Origin: Peredibacter starrii
GTDB taxonomy: Bacteria; Bdellovibrionota; Bacteriovoracia; Bacteriovoracales; Bacteriovoracaceae
DNA length: 64,000 nt
Reading direction: 5' to 3'
NCBI RefSeq assembly: GCF_034259205.1
Contig: NZ_CP139487.1
Coordinates: forward strand, 248,001-312,000
Shown: in pieces, positions 39,680 to 49,144 of the stretch
How the letters are laid out: every line of letters starts with the position of its first letter
Numbering within the stretch: the stretch's first letter is position 1
The notes under the pieces: generated by a model
What the model saw: the letters and a program-made list of their open reading frames with translations, nothing else
Database searches by the model: none
What the model was told of the DNA's origin: nothing
Made by a program: the position numbers and the translations under genes

Positions 39680-42600
39680 ATGACGAAATACCGAATCCGG
39701 CTGACTAGTGGTCGGGTGATTGGTCCTTTTGTTAAAGCGCAGCTTTTTGACTTAAAGGCCAAGGGACATATTCGAGGAAATGAAGAGGCCCAAATTTTTC
39801 CAACCGGAAATTGGGGACCCATTACCTCTTTTGATTTTTATCCAGAGTTAATGGATGAAAATAAAACCGTGATGCAAACTGAAAGCACGGATGAAAAAAC
39901 TTTTGTCATCGATCTCACACAACTTCGAAATCAAAAAAACGAAAAAGAATTAGAGCAGTACGATCACGGCACGATTGTTCCAGTGGAAGCGCTGACAGAA
40001 ACCATTCGTATGTCTTCTGCTGAACAAAAAGTTCAGCTTTCCCAGGTCGAACCAGCTCCTGCTCCTACGCCAGAACCAGAACCGGAAGAACCAAAAGAAC
40101 CAACTAGAACCGCAGTCACTGCTTCACAAGAAATCCGTCTCAATCCGGAGGAAGGTGAACGCAATGAGAAGACGCAAATCAATATTGTCGCTCAGGCCGA
40201 AATTCAGAATATGAGACGCAAGCAGGCCGCTGCAGAAGCACGGGCCAAGGCAGAGGCCGAAGAAGCAGAACGCCTGAAAGCAGAAGAAGATGCGCGACAA
40301 CTCGCACTCGCTATTCAGCGCCAAGAAGAGGCCGAGAAGGCCAAGGACGACTCGACCCAAATGATCACATTGGATCTCGTGAAGAGTGATCTTTTGGTGG
40401 ATGCAGAAGTGAATGAAGCTCATATCGAGAAGGAACGTAAAGTCGTTCAAAAGAAAAAGAAAGCACTTGAAGGTGAAGACGAGGAAGAAGAAAAGCCAGA
40501 GGACGATGCCGAGGCGTTAAAGAAGAAGAAAAAGAAAAAAATCATCATGATCGTGGCGGGCGCACTCATTGCTTACGCTCTTTTGTTTCCGGGTGATGAA
40601 AAACCGAAGAAGCCACCATTTCAGCATTTGGCCCCGCTGATTGAATTCCCCATCCCATTTGATCAGGCAGAACCTAAACGTTCGCAGGCCGAGTTCAACA
40701 AAGGGATGGAGCTTTTTAATCGTGGGAATTACGCCAGCCTCATCCAGGCGGGAGTTAACTTCAAATCAAGTTATGAAAATAATCTTGAAAATAAAGACGC
40801 CCTCAATTTTCTAGTTAGAACGTATGCTGAGGAATTAAAGCATTCAAAAAATAAACAAGTCGATGCTCAGACCCTCTTTAAGCTCATTCAAGGTAAGCGT
40901 CCATATTTAGTTCAAGACCCGAATGGAGTGATTGGCCTTAACCTCTTTTATATGACCATTGATAAGCCCGGAGCGGCGGTAGATGTTGTTCAAAAGTATC
41001 TGAAGCTGAATCCTAAAAATGTCACTCAGGATCTTTTCGCGGTTCACCTCCTGAGCTTGATGAAACTAGGGAAAATTGAATTGTCTCGTCAGTTTTATCA
41101 GGCACTGATGAAGGCCCCGGAAAAAAATCGTTATGCCTATGAAGCACTTATTCAATATATGCTGCTCAACCAAGAATCAGCATTGGCGCTTGAGTATGCT
41201 GATGAAGCGCTGAAGAAGTTTCCACAAGTGCTGACGTTTTATTTCCTGAAGGCCGAGCTTCTCCTCAAAGAAAAACGTTACAAGGAAATGGTTCCACTCC
41301 TGCAAGTTACTGAAGAGAAGGGATTGGATTATAACGATATTAACCGTGCCAAGTTTTTAGAGTTGACCGGTCTCTTACTTGCGGCCCAAGGTAATGTAAA
41401 ACAGGCCACGATCTTTTTAACGAAATCACTTCAGGTCAAAGATTCCGATGAGCTTCGAGTAAAGCTGGCCGATCTTACAACTGGAGATGGAACTCCGGCA
41501 GATACAGATAAACTCATTAATCAAAGTAAGGCGGTTAAACTTTTAATTGAGGCCCGTGATTTCTACGATAAGCGAAACTATGAGCTTGCCATGAGTACAG
41601 CGGCAAGAGCAGTAGACGCGTATCCTGGATATATTCCCGCCGAGCTCTTCTTATCAAAAGTTCAATTAAGACTCGGGCTTGCTCGCGAGGGGCTTAAAAC
41701 AATTGAGGCCCTGGTTCAGAAGTACCCAGAAGATCGGGCGATTAATATTGCTTTAGTTGAGGCCTATACCAATACCTATAAATTTAATGATGCCCGAAAT
41801 CGCATGACGATTCTTGCCAGCACCCCTCTGAAAGAGAGCTGGGAGTTTGCTTCTTTGAATGCTCGCTTGTTCTTAAAAATGGGCGACTCACTTCAGGCGA
41901 TGTCTTGGTTAAAGACCTCGGTTGGTAATAATCCACTAAACGATGCCGATATCTTTTCGCTATCGGAAATTCTTTTGAAGCGTGCGAACTTTGATAACGC
42001 CCGAATGCTTTTAAATAATGCCATCGAACTTGATCCGATTAACCCGGATTATCGTATTGCTTACGCAAAACTTATCTATGAAACCCAAGATGACCAGGCG
42101 GCGATTGGTTACCTTCTAAGCTTACTGGATGAATTTGGTGAGAACGCAAAGATCCTTTCTGAAATTGCGATCTTCTATTACCGCGTTGGTAAAGTGAAAG
42201 ACTTCCAGGATTACAAAAAGAAAATCGAAGCGCTTCCTTATAAAGATAAGGCACTTTATGAATTCATGATTAAAGCGGCCATGATGGATGAGCGCTATCT
42301 GGAAGTGCCTGGACTGGTTGAGCAGCTACTGGCGATAGAACCGGGTGATCTGGACGCCATGATGACTGCCGGTCGCGTGTTGTATGAAGAAGGGAAATTA
42401 GTTGAGGCGGCAAAGTGGTTTAAGCGAGTTCAGGAAAAACTAAACTCTTATCCGAAGGTCCTCTACTACATTGCTAAAATCAAGTTCTTAAGTAAGGACT
42501 ATGATGGTGCGATGGAAGAAATTAAAAAAGACATTAAAGACAATGGTGAGAATGATTTGAGCCTGGTATTCATGGCTGAAATTCAGGCCGAAAAAGGCGA

Positions 42601-42904
42601 ATTCATCGAATCAGAAAACTTATATAAGCGAGCGCAAAAACTTAATCCTCGCTCTTATGAGGCACTCGTTGGTCTCGCCGACCTCAGCACTAAGCGAAAT
42701 AATTTTGATCTCGCACTGGACTTATACAAGCGCGCAATGAAACAGAAAACGGATGAGCCTATCATTCACAAAAAGATCGGCGACGTCTATCGACTGTTGG
42801 GACAAGGGACTCTGGCCATTGAATCCTATAAATTGTATCTTGATATGGAGCCAGAGGCTCGCGAGAAGGCCAATATCGAAGCTTACATCCAACTCATGCA
42901 ATAG
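39680..42904 (+). CDS. Large trans-envelope TPR protein with N-terminal GYF_2-like domain
   Basis: 1074 residues. Residues 1-56 resemble a GYF_2/DUF4339-type domain (RVIGPFVKAQLFDLKAKGHI...FPTGNWGPI). A proline/glutamate linker and an alanine/glutamate coiled coil (170-260) follow, then a lysine cluster and one membrane helix (IIMIVAGALIAYALLF, about 288-304). The remaining 750 residues are tetratricopeptide-type repeats (ALEYADEALKKFP, SLYKRAQKLNPRSYEAL, LDLYKRAMKQK). Topology suggests a cytoplasmic sensor or docking domain connected to a periplasmic TPR scaffold. TATAAT at 39667-39672, seven bases before the A of ATG, implies a leaderless mRNA. serS follows 7 bp later. Function is unknown; similar layouts occur in motility or secretion scaffolds, which is only an analogy. 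Confidence 0.8.
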   Translation: MTKYRIRLTSGRVIGPFVKAQLFDLKAKGHIRGNEEAQIFPTGNWGPITSFDFYPELMDENKTVMQTESTDEKTFVIDLTQLRNQKNEKELEQYDHGTIVPVEALTETIRMSSAEQKVQLSQVEPAPAPTPEPEPEEPKEPTRTAVTASQEIRLNPEEGERNEKTQINIVAQAEIQNMRRKQAAAEARAKAEAEEAERLKAEEDARQLALAIQRQEEAEKAKDDSTQMITLDLVKSDLLVDAEVNEAHIEKERKVVQKKKKALEGEDEEEEKPEDDAEALKKKKKKKIIMIVAGALIAYALLFPGDEKPKKPPFQHLAPLIEFPIPFDQAEPKRSQAEFNKGMELFNRGNYASLIQAGVNFKSSYENNLENKDALNFLVRTYAEELKHSKNKQVDAQTLFKLIQGKRPYLVQDPNGVIGLNLFYMTIDKPGAAVDVVQKYLKLNPKNVTQDLFAVHLLSLMKLGKIELSRQFYQALMKAPEKNRYAYEALIQYMLLNQESALALEYADEALKKFPQVLTFYFLKAELLLKEKRYKEMVPLLQVTEEKGLDYNDINRAKFLELTGLLLAAQGNVKQATIFLTKSLQVKDSDELRVKLADLTTGDGTPADTDKLINQSKAVKLLIEARDFYDKRNYELAMSTAARAVDAYPGYIPAELFLSKVQLRLGLAREGLKTIEALVQKYPEDRAINIALVEAYTNTYKFNDARNRMTILASTPLKESWEFASLNARLFLKMGDSLQAMSWLKTSVGNNPLNDADIFSLSEILLKRANFDNARMLLNNAIELDPINPDYRIAYAKLIYETQDDQAAIGYLLSLLDEFGENAKILSEIAIFYYRVGKVKDFQDYKKKIEALPYKDKALYEFMIKAAMMDERYLEVPGLVEQLLAIEPGDLDAMMTAGRVLYEEGKLVEAAKWFKRVQEKLNSYPKVLYYIAKIKFLSKDYDGAMEEIKKDIKDNGENDLSLVFMAEIQAEKGEFIESENLYKRAQKLNPRSYEALVGLADLSTKRNNFDLALDLYKRAMKQKTDEPIIHKKIGDVYRLLGQGTLAIESYKLYLDMEPEAREKANIEAYIQLMQ

Positions 42905-42911
42905 GTGATCC

Positions 42912-44186
42912 ATGTTAGACATTAAGAAGATTGAAAGTGATTTTGAAACCGTTAAGAAGAGTCTTGCCAACAGAAACTTTGATACATCTGTGTTGGATCA
43001 GATCGTGTCCCTTAACAAGCAAAGAAAAACTTTAACGACTGCTTCTGAAACAAAGAAAGCAGAAATTAATAAGCTCTCTCGTGAAATCGGCGAACTTAAA
43101 AAGAACAAGCAAGATGCTGCCGCTCCAATGGCACAAGTTGCTGCTCTTAAGGCCGACATGGAAAAAGAAGCGACTGAACTAGATGAAGTTCAGGCAAAAC
43201 AAAATGCGCTTCTTTTAAATATCCCTAACCTTCCGGACGCTTCAGTTCCAGTTGGTAAAGATGAAGAAGAAAACGTTGAAGTAAAACGTTGGGGAACTCC
43301 TCGTACATTTGATTTCGCTCCGGTTGATCACGCCGTACTAGGTGAGCAACTTGGAATATTAGATTTCGAAACTGCCGGTAAAATCACTGGTGCTCGTTTC
43401 GTTATTTATAAAGGTGCGGCCGCTCGTCTTGAGCGCGCGCTTATTAACTTCATGCTCGATCACCAAGGTTCAAAGGGCTTCACTGAGATGATGACTCCGT
43501 TCATCGCTCACGAGCGCTCACTCGTTGGTACTGGTAACCTTCCTAAGTTTGAAGACCAGTTGTTCAAACTAAACTCTGAGCAACCTTGGTATCTGATCCC
43601 AACTTCGGAAGTAACTCTTACGAACATCAAACGCGAATCAATCATTGAAGAAAATGAATTCCCGTTCCTATACGCTGCTTATTCTCCGTGCTTCCGTTCT
43701 GAAGCTGGTTCTCACGGTAAAGATGTAAAAGGTCTGATCCGTATGCACCAATTCAATAAGGTTGAGATGGTTTCAATCTGTTCACCTGCTCAGTCTGAGG
43801 AAGTTCATCAGAAGATGGTGGCAAGTGCGACTGAGATCCTGGAAAAACTGGGTCTACCTTACCGTCAGATCGCGCTTTGTACTGGGGACATGGGTTTCGC
43901 GTCGCAAAAGACTTTTGACTTAGAAGTATGGGTTCCGAGCCAGAATAAGTACCGTGAGATCTCTTCGATCTCTAATTGTGGTGAATTCCAGGCCAGACGT
44001 GCCAGCATTCGCTTCCGTAATAAGGAAGGGAAGATCGAATTTGCTCATACTTTGAACGGTTCTGGGCTTGCTGTAGGCCGTACAGTGGTGGCAATCCTTG
44101 AAAACTACCAGCAGAAGGACGGCTCAGTGCAAATTCCGGAAGCTTTAGTGCCTTATATGGGTGGATTGAAAGAAATTCGTAAATAG
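42912..44186 (+). CDS. serS: Serine--tRNA ligase
   Basis: 424 residues. The N-terminal antiparallel coiled coil that grips the tRNA-Ser long variable arm is MLDIKKIESDFETVKKSLANR...EINKLSREIGELKKNKQD. Class II motifs follow: motif 2 FRSEAGSHGKDVKGLIRMHQFNKVEMVSI, and motif 3 TLNGSGLAVGRTVVAILENYQ. It charges tRNA-Ser. AGGTGATCC precedes the ATG. Two tRNA-Ser genes (UGA and GCU anticodons) lie immediately downstream, so the enzyme and two of its substrates are encoded together. Confidence 0.98.
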   Translation: MLDIKKIESDFETVKKSLANRNFDTSVLDQIVSLNKQRKTLTTASETKKAEINKLSREIGELKKNKQDAAAPMAQVAALKADMEKEATELDEVQAKQNALLLNIPNLPDASVPVGKDEEENVEVKRWGTPRTFDFAPVDHAVLGEQLGILDFETAGKITGARFVIYKGAAARLERALINFMLDHQGSKGFTEMMTPFIAHERSLVGTGNLPKFEDQLFKLNSEQPWYLIPTSEVTLTNIKRESIIEENEFPFLYAAYSPCFRSEAGSHGKDVKGLIRMHQFNKVEMVSICSPAQSEEVHQKMVASATEILEKLGLPYRQIALCTGDMGFASQKTFDLEVWVPSQNKYREISSISNCGEFQARRASIRFRNKEGKIEFAHTLNGSGLAVGRTVVAILENYQQKDGSVQIPEALVPYMGGLKEIRK

Positions 44187-44190
44187 ATAA

Positions 44191-44219
44191 TTGCCTTTTT
44201 TTTTCCGAGCCTTTATATT
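44191..44219 (+). promoter_or_regulatory. Promoter of tRNA-Ser(TGA)
   Basis: TTGCCT (44191-44196), 17-bp spacer, TATATT (44214-44219), 15 bp before the tRNA 5' end. It begins right after the serS stop, so the tRNA has its own promoter. Confidence 0.65.
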
Positions 44220-44233
44220 AGATGACTCAAGAC

Positions 44234-44323
44234 GGAGGACTGGCCGAGTGGTTTAAGGCAACAGTTTTGAAAACTGTCGTGGGTTAACGCCTACCTGGGG
44301 TTCGAATCCCTAGTCCTCCGCCA
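44234..44323 (+). tRNA. tRNA-Ser (anticodon TGA)
   Basis: 90 bases with encoded CCA (44321-44323). Acceptor GGAGGAC pairs with GTCCTCC; the anticodon loop TTTGAAA holds TGA at 44268-44270, closed by ACAGT/ACTGT; the T loop is GGTTCGAATCC. The long variable arm is characteristic of serine tRNA. It decodes UCA and related UCN codons. Confidence 0.97.
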
Positions 44324-44372
44324 CTTTTTGTTGATGAAGCTTTTCAGCTTCAATCACACAAAAAGAGTTTCA

Positions 44373-44400
44373 TTGAAATTCATGTATCGTGTTCTATTAA
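44373..44400 (+). promoter_or_regulatory. Promoter of tRNA-Ser(GCT)
   Basis: TTGAAA (44373-44378), 16-bp spacer, TATTAA (44395-44400), ten bases before the tRNA 5' end. Confidence 0.5.
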
Positions 44401-44410
44401 GCCAATTAGC

Positions 44411-44500
44411 GGAGACGTGGGTGAGTGGCTTAAACCACACCCTTGCTAAGGGTGCGAAGGGTAATTCCTTCCATGAGTTCAAATCTCATCGTCTCCGCCA
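44411..44500 (+). tRNA. tRNA-Ser (anticodon GCT)
   Basis: 90 bases with encoded CCA (44498-44500). Acceptor GGAGACG pairs with CGTCTCC; the anticodon stem CACCC/GGGTG closes the loop TTGCTAA with anticodon GCT; long variable arm and T loop GTTCAAATC. It decodes AGC/AGU serine codons. Confidence 0.97.
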
Positions 44501-44524
44501 CTTTCAAAAATTTTTCAAAAGAAT

Positions 44525-44551
44525 AAGCCCGGTGAAAACCGGGCTTTTTTT
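44525..44551 (+). terminator. Terminator after the tRNA-Ser pair
   Basis: AAGCCCGGT (44525-44533), GAAA loop, ACCGGGCTT (44538-44546), then T residues to 44551. The convergent dioxygenase-like gene ends at 44550 inside it. Confidence 0.92.
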
Positions 44552-44933
44552 ATGTCTTCAATCGATCGTAGTGAAGAGGAACAACAGCACCCAGCCAGAT
44601 CGCGGCCTGAGTGTGATCAAGATAATCATCACCTGTTAATTCATGAATAAGGACGTTGAGGTTTTTCCTCTCGTACATTAACCACAAGGTGACTTCCGAA
44701 AATAATCGCTTAGGGAAATTGATCTCAAGCATAGGGTGAGTATGGGGACCAATCGCTTCTCCAATAACATCTCCGACAAAGACTTCTTCATCACGAAAGC
44801 GTTCGATCGCCTTGGCCCTTAATTCCACCGCAAGGTTGAGATCTTTTAACTCGAAGTAAATGTGAGCATCGAACTGGCGAGGAAAGTTTGCAGGAAGTTG
44901 TTTGCTGTTAACTATATAAGGAGGGATGTTCAT
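44550..44933 (-). CDS. DOPA 4,5-dioxygenase family protein
   Basis: 127 residues. The motifs FDAHIYFELKDLNLAVELRAKAIERF, GPHTHPMLEINFPKRLF and LIHELTGDDYLDHTQAAIWLGAVVPL match the small DOPA 4,5-dioxygenase-like family of vicinal-chelate-type extradiol enzymes; the histidines in DAH, HTHP and IHE are likely metal ligands or catalytic. Substrate in bacteria is unknown. The minus-strand sequence TATAGA lies exactly six bases before the ATG, so the transcript is probably leaderless. It converges on the tRNA terminator. Confidence 0.85.
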   Translation of the reverse strand: MNIPPYIVNSKQLPANFPRQFDAHIYFELKDLNLAVELRAKAIERFRDEEVFVGDVIGEAIGPHTHPMLEINFPKRLFSEVTLWLMYERKNLNVLIHELTGDDYLDHTQAAIWLGAVVPLHYDRLKT

Positions 44934-45024
44934 CTAACATCTATAACATAGACTGCTTCTCTCTGGTAATGGAGCAATGGCATTGTTTTATTTTTTATGA
45001 TTGATGCTAGAATATTGAGAATAA

Positions 45025-47595
45025 ATGAAACGTTTATTCCTTCGCAACCAGATTGGTAGCTCACTCATTTTCGTCTTCGCCGCTCTTGGCATTCTTGCCT
45101 CGATTTCCATTTATGTTTTGAAGGTTAATAAACAGATGTCGGAACAAACATCTGCTTTATGGCAAAGAACCATTGCTGATGAAACTGCACAATCTGCATT
45201 TGTGATTATGGAATCTGCGATGGCAAGACGTTTATGGTCTCCCCCGCCTGATAATAATTGCATGATTGATGAAGAGTTTTCAGTCACAGGGACGCTTGAT
45301 AATGGCGCCACTTATGAAGTGAACGCAAAGTACATCATTGATTCAAAAACTCTTGAGATGGTGGCGACCGGTAAATACAAGGACTACGAGTCAAAGTATC
45401 TGAAGAACTTAAAAATTTACGATGTAACTGATTATCTGGTTTTAAGTAAGGCCGCCAAGACCACTACGATTGCGGCCCCTCAATACAGTGCCACTTTACC
45501 AGCGAGTATGATTGCTCGTGATCGAAAAGTTTATTTCGAGGGGGGCGTTGCTTTCCAGTCGATTACCGATCGAGCAGGCTCATTTGATTGGGACAAAAAC
45601 GCGACGGTCCCGATGCGAAATCCTGGTGAGATTAATATCATTCTTCAGGCCGAGCGAATGATTTTTAAAGGCGGGATAATGTATTCCCCGCTCCTATCGC
45701 CTAGGCCTGCTCCAGACAATTATCCAAATTTTTATAACGATTTTAAAGATCTTACCTATGATGCTTTCGGACCCAATCCAGGGCCATTATATTACTGGCA
45801 ATGGGGTGGCGGTGGCTCATTCATGACTGGCGATTATACGCTCGCCAATCAAGTAAACGCCAGTATGCGCTCAGGAACTGCAGTGAGTATGAGTCTGATT
45901 CGTAAACACTTTTATCCAATCGCATTTACCACCGGGTCACTTCCACTCAACGCCACTTATGCTTCTGATAATGGAACCTATTTTAATGACCCTAACCGTT
46001 GGATTATTGCTTACTATTCCTATGGCCCGAATGGTGTTTCGACTTATGGTCACCGTGCGAATTTTAGCTGTTATACCTTAGCGCAAGGTGCGGACACGAG
46101 ATATTGTTCTGCCAGTAATCTTTTCCCGAGAGGCTTTGAGGCCTGGCGTTTGAGTGCGGATTTGAAGGGTGTTCTCTTTACTGATGACTTTGAAGAACTT
46201 CAGACTCAAACGATCACGTGGGACAACATGGAGGCAATGAAAGACGATGCAAAATCTTGCGGAATTTATGTAAGTCCTACTTCAGGTAAGGCCTCAAGCA
46301 GTTATGAAGATTGCGACATGAGCGATTATAACTTTGTGACGAAATATATTTACGGTAATGGAACTTGTAATCGCATTTACCGTTTAGATAGTGAAAGCAT
46401 TCAAAGCAAACTCGCTAACTTCTCATCAGGGGCCTATTCTGGAACAGCTCCTAAAACTTTAAGAAGAGTTATTTATTCGGAAGTGCCGCTTGAGATCGTG
46501 CAAAATCAAGCCGCCGGTCTCGCCACCAATATGAGTGCTGATGTGAGAAAAAATCTCCCACTTTGGGTGGTAAATGAAGATGTGAATATCATTAGGCCAC
46601 ATCAGCCGGATACCACCAGTCCCATTGATGAGAGGCCCCTGGAATTTCGTCAGCTATATTTTAATGGTTCAAGCTCTGGTGCCATGACGTCTTTAAAGCT
46701 CGTTTATATCAGTCCAGAGAAGACCATTATTAATTCGCCTTTTCATGTGCCTTTGACACCGGGTGAACTCTCACTCGACTTTCCTGTTGTCGGTGGAAAA
46801 ATTAGACCAAACTACAGTTCGACCACAGATTGGAAGCACCAGGAAGAAGACGGATTTAAGTATGGTGTACGTATTGTAAATATCAAAAACACCTCATTGA
46901 TCGATAACACCACCCATTTTAATTACAACGAAGGTTTCAGTTTCCGGGGCCTTTGGAGTGTGGTGAATTCATCTGCCATCCAGGTTCTCAGAAATGGCTG
47001 TATGATGAGTCCTTCAGAGAGTGAACCAATTTCAGGAAAGAGACAGGAACCTGCTTACATTAAAGTTACCGGAAGAGAGCCGACACTACCCCCAGGACAT
47101 CCTGCTCTGGGAAGAACAGTACCGCCTCTTTCCAGTCGTTTTTACGATAAGACTGCAGGAATCAAAATGCCTTTGTATTATCGTCCTTATGTGTTTCAAC
47201 TTCAAAACAACATTGATGTATATGGCTCAGTCATCAATTTTGAAGGAACACGATTGGGAGTTTATTTTTCGGATGACACCAGCTCGGGAAAAAGAAATCT
47301 CAACGTCCCTAAATACAACCGCGTAGACATGTACGCGACAAACCTGATTGATCTATCGAAGCGCTCCTACGTTTGGGACAGTGGTGATTGGTATAACGAA
47401 GTGGGAACGGCGACTAGTCCGATTCCTTGTTCAGTTTCTCCTGTCACACGTGGAACCACGGATAGTATTCACCAAATGCATATTCCATTAAATTTATCGG
47501 TATTCACTTTTATGCATGTTTCACCGGCAGAAGAATTTAATTCAATCGGTTCCATCATGTCTCTTCCTCTACCAATGATTAAGATGAGAAAATAA
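45025..47595 (+). CDS. Large PilX-like minor pseudopilin (type IV pilus or type II secretion related)
   Basis: 856 residues. The N-terminus RNQIGSSLIFVFAALGILASISIYVLKVNKQM is a prepilin-like segment: short basic leader, Gly-Ser cleavage site, then one hydrophobic helix without the usual Glu5, as in PilX/GspK proteins. The very long C-terminal domain has no family I recognise; it contains scattered cysteines (NCMIDEE, FSCYTLAQGADTRYC, KSCGIYV, EDCDMSD, NGTCNR). TAGAAT at 45008-45013 gives a leader of only a few bases. Its stop overlaps the next start (TAATG), making a three-gene pseudopilin operon. Such proteins prime or cap pili. Confidence 0.75.
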   Translation: MKRLFLRNQIGSSLIFVFAALGILASISIYVLKVNKQMSEQTSALWQRTIADETAQSAFVIMESAMARRLWSPPPDNNCMIDEEFSVTGTLDNGATYEVNAKYIIDSKTLEMVATGKYKDYESKYLKNLKIYDVTDYLVLSKAAKTTTIAAPQYSATLPASMIARDRKVYFEGGVAFQSITDRAGSFDWDKNATVPMRNPGEINIILQAERMIFKGGIMYSPLLSPRPAPDNYPNFYNDFKDLTYDAFGPNPGPLYYWQWGGGGSFMTGDYTLANQVNASMRSGTAVSMSLIRKHFYPIAFTTGSLPLNATYASDNGTYFNDPNRWIIAYYSYGPNGVSTYGHRANFSCYTLAQGADTRYCSASNLFPRGFEAWRLSADLKGVLFTDDFEELQTQTITWDNMEAMKDDAKSCGIYVSPTSGKASSSYEDCDMSDYNFVTKYIYGNGTCNRIYRLDSESIQSKLANFSSGAYSGTAPKTLRRVIYSEVPLEIVQNQAAGLATNMSADVRKNLPLWVVNEDVNIIRPHQPDTTSPIDERPLEFRQLYFNGSSSGAMTSLKLVYISPEKTIINSPFHVPLTPGELSLDFPVVGGKIRPNYSSTTDWKHQEEDGFKYGVRIVNIKNTSLIDNTTHFNYNEGFSFRGLWSVVNSSAIQVLRNGCMMSPSESEPISGKRQEPAYIKVTGREPTLPPGHPALGRTVPPLSSRFYDKTAGIKMPLYYRPYVFQLQNNIDVYGSVINFEGTRLGVYFSDDTSSGKRNLNVPKYNRVDMYATNLIDLSKRSYVWDSGDWYNEVGTATSPIPCSVSPVTRGTTDSIHQMHIPLNLSVFTFMHVSPAEEFNSIGSIMSLPLPMIKMRK

Positions 47596-48077
47596 TGAGA
47601 AAGTTTTTAAATCAATCTGGAGTAAACATGGTTGAGTCGATGGTGGCATTTGGCCTCATCGGTATTGTGGCCTATATCTATATGTCTCAGTCTCAGACCA
47701 TGAACCAATCTGCCAGTCAGCAAAAGCAAGGTGACTTCGTAGAAGATATGGTGATGAAAAATGTTTCTCGCCTGAAATCTGCTAAAAGTGAAACCTTCCC
47801 TTCTTATGGCCAGAATCTTCTGAGAGAATATCAATCTAACGGTGAACTTCTTCAAGAAACGTCAGTTGGAAGCTGTGATAATCTCAACATCCGCGCCGGT
47901 AACGTTGGAGTTTGCATTAAGTTTCGCAGTGTCGCCGATAGCGAGGCCGAGTTTTCCAACTCAGATGTAATGAAACTACCTAAGCTCGGGCAAAAACTTT
48001 ATAAACTCGACATCACTGGTGAATCAACTGTGGCCGGAAGAAGGGTCTTCAGAAAACTGGTTATTTTTAAACGATGA
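47595..48077 (+). CDS. PilV-like type IV pseudopilin
   Basis: 160 residues. Prepilin signature: leader MRKFLNQSG, cleavage before VNMVESMVAFGLIGIVAYIYM with Glu at mature position 5. The soluble part is short with one cysteine pair (SCDN, VCIK). It overlaps the preceding large pseudopilin gene by one base and the next prepilin gene by four (ATGA), so the three are made stoichiometrically. It would be cleaved and methylated by a prepilin peptidase, not encoded here. Confidence 0.85.
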   Translation: MRKFLNQSGVNMVESMVAFGLIGIVAYIYMSQSQTMNQSASQQKQGDFVEDMVMKNVSRLKSAKSETFPSYGQNLLREYQSNGELLQETSVGSCDNLNIRAGNVGVCIKFRSVADSEAEFSNSDVMKLPKLGQKLYKLDITGESTVAGRRVFRKLVIFKR

Positions 48078-49135
48078 AAAATAATAAAGGCTTCACCTTA
48101 GTTGAGATGATGATTGCTGCCGGACTTATGGCGGGCGTGGGTCTTATTATCAACGAATTCATTCTGAAATCCAGAAAGCAGTATTCAGATTTCGAAGGCA
48201 AGATGTTGGTTACCACTGACGTGAATCAGGCCTTTCATAATATCTCAATTGATTTGGCAAACCTATCACGCTTAACTGATCAAGGAACTGAAGTAGAGTC
48301 TTTTAAAGGCACAGATAAGGCCTACCTTGGTGTTTATGGACTTGCTGCTGCCGATGCGGCCAAGTATCCCAATTGTGCTTATGAAGATGTAGTGGGACGC
48401 AAAGGCTTTTCGATTATTCGCTACACTACGATCAATCAATTGCGACCGGCCAAGATGATGAAGTTTTGGAGAGAGAACATTTCTCCTCTCCAACCAATCT
48501 TTTTAGATCGCAGTGAAACCCTTAGTAACCAGATCTTTAATGAGACGATTAATGGTGGAGATCCGCAGACCAAAGAGATTGTTATTTTAGATGGTGACGG
48601 GTTCACTTCTTCAAGATTGATAGTGACGAAGGCCGAGTACGAAGAGACTTCTACTGATCCTTATGACAATGTTGATAAGAGTCCTACTCGTTTTAAGTAC
48701 TATAAACTGACGGTTAAAAAACCGGGTACCTTTTACGATGCTACTTCACAAGCTCCCCTGGCACATCAATTTATTACCGGTTCCTATGTCGTTGCAGTTG
48801 CCACAAAACTTATCTGTGTTTCACAGGATAAAACTCAGCTCCTTTTAATTGATGAGCTGGCCGGAACTGCCCGTGTTTTGCTAAACGTAAAAGCCGAGAA
48901 ATCAACCATCGCCAGTTTCAGAATTAACTATCTGTCTTCAAGTAATCTTGAGGCCAGTCCCTTAGGTGTATCAACTTTCCCTGTAGTGGAAGGTCCCAAC
49001 CCTGTTCTCCCTCGACGTTGTATTGATCAATTACTTCTTTCAATGGATGTTCAAAGAGGACAGAAGGTCATGAGTTATGCTCAGAACGTTTTCATTGCAA
49101 ACTACAATTCTAAGCGGCCCAGTAGCTGTAAGTAG
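48074..49135 (+). CDS. PilW-like type IV pseudopilin
   Basis: 353 residues. Canonical prepilin N-terminus MKNNKGFTLVEMMIAAGLMAGVGLIINEFILKSRKQ with cleavage after KG and Glu5. The C-terminal domain (about 320 residues) is typical in size for PilW-type minor pilins and ends with a cysteine-containing tail. It is last in the pseudopilin operon and is followed by a convergent terminator. Minor pilins of this type form an initiation complex for type IV pili. Confidence 0.87.
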   Translation: MKNNKGFTLVEMMIAAGLMAGVGLIINEFILKSRKQYSDFEGKMLVTTDVNQAFHNISIDLANLSRLTDQGTEVESFKGTDKAYLGVYGLAAADAAKYPNCAYEDVVGRKGFSIIRYTTINQLRPAKMMKFWRENISPLQPIFLDRSETLSNQIFNETINGGDPQTKEIVILDGDGFTSSRLIVTKAEYEETSTDPYDNVDKSPTRFKYYKLTVKKPGTFYDATSQAPLAHQFITGSYVVAVATKLICVSQDKTQLLLIDELAGTARVLLNVKAEKSTIASFRINYLSSSNLEASPLGVSTFPVVEGPNPVLPRRCIDQLLLSMDVQRGQKVMSYAQNVFIANYNSKRPSSCK

Positions 49136-49144
49136 AAATGAAAA

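Noticed and set aside
39675-39683. ATGCTATGA immediately at the start of the TPR protein gene
   Set aside because: The first ATG leads to a stop after two codons; it is not a leader peptide of meaningful length.
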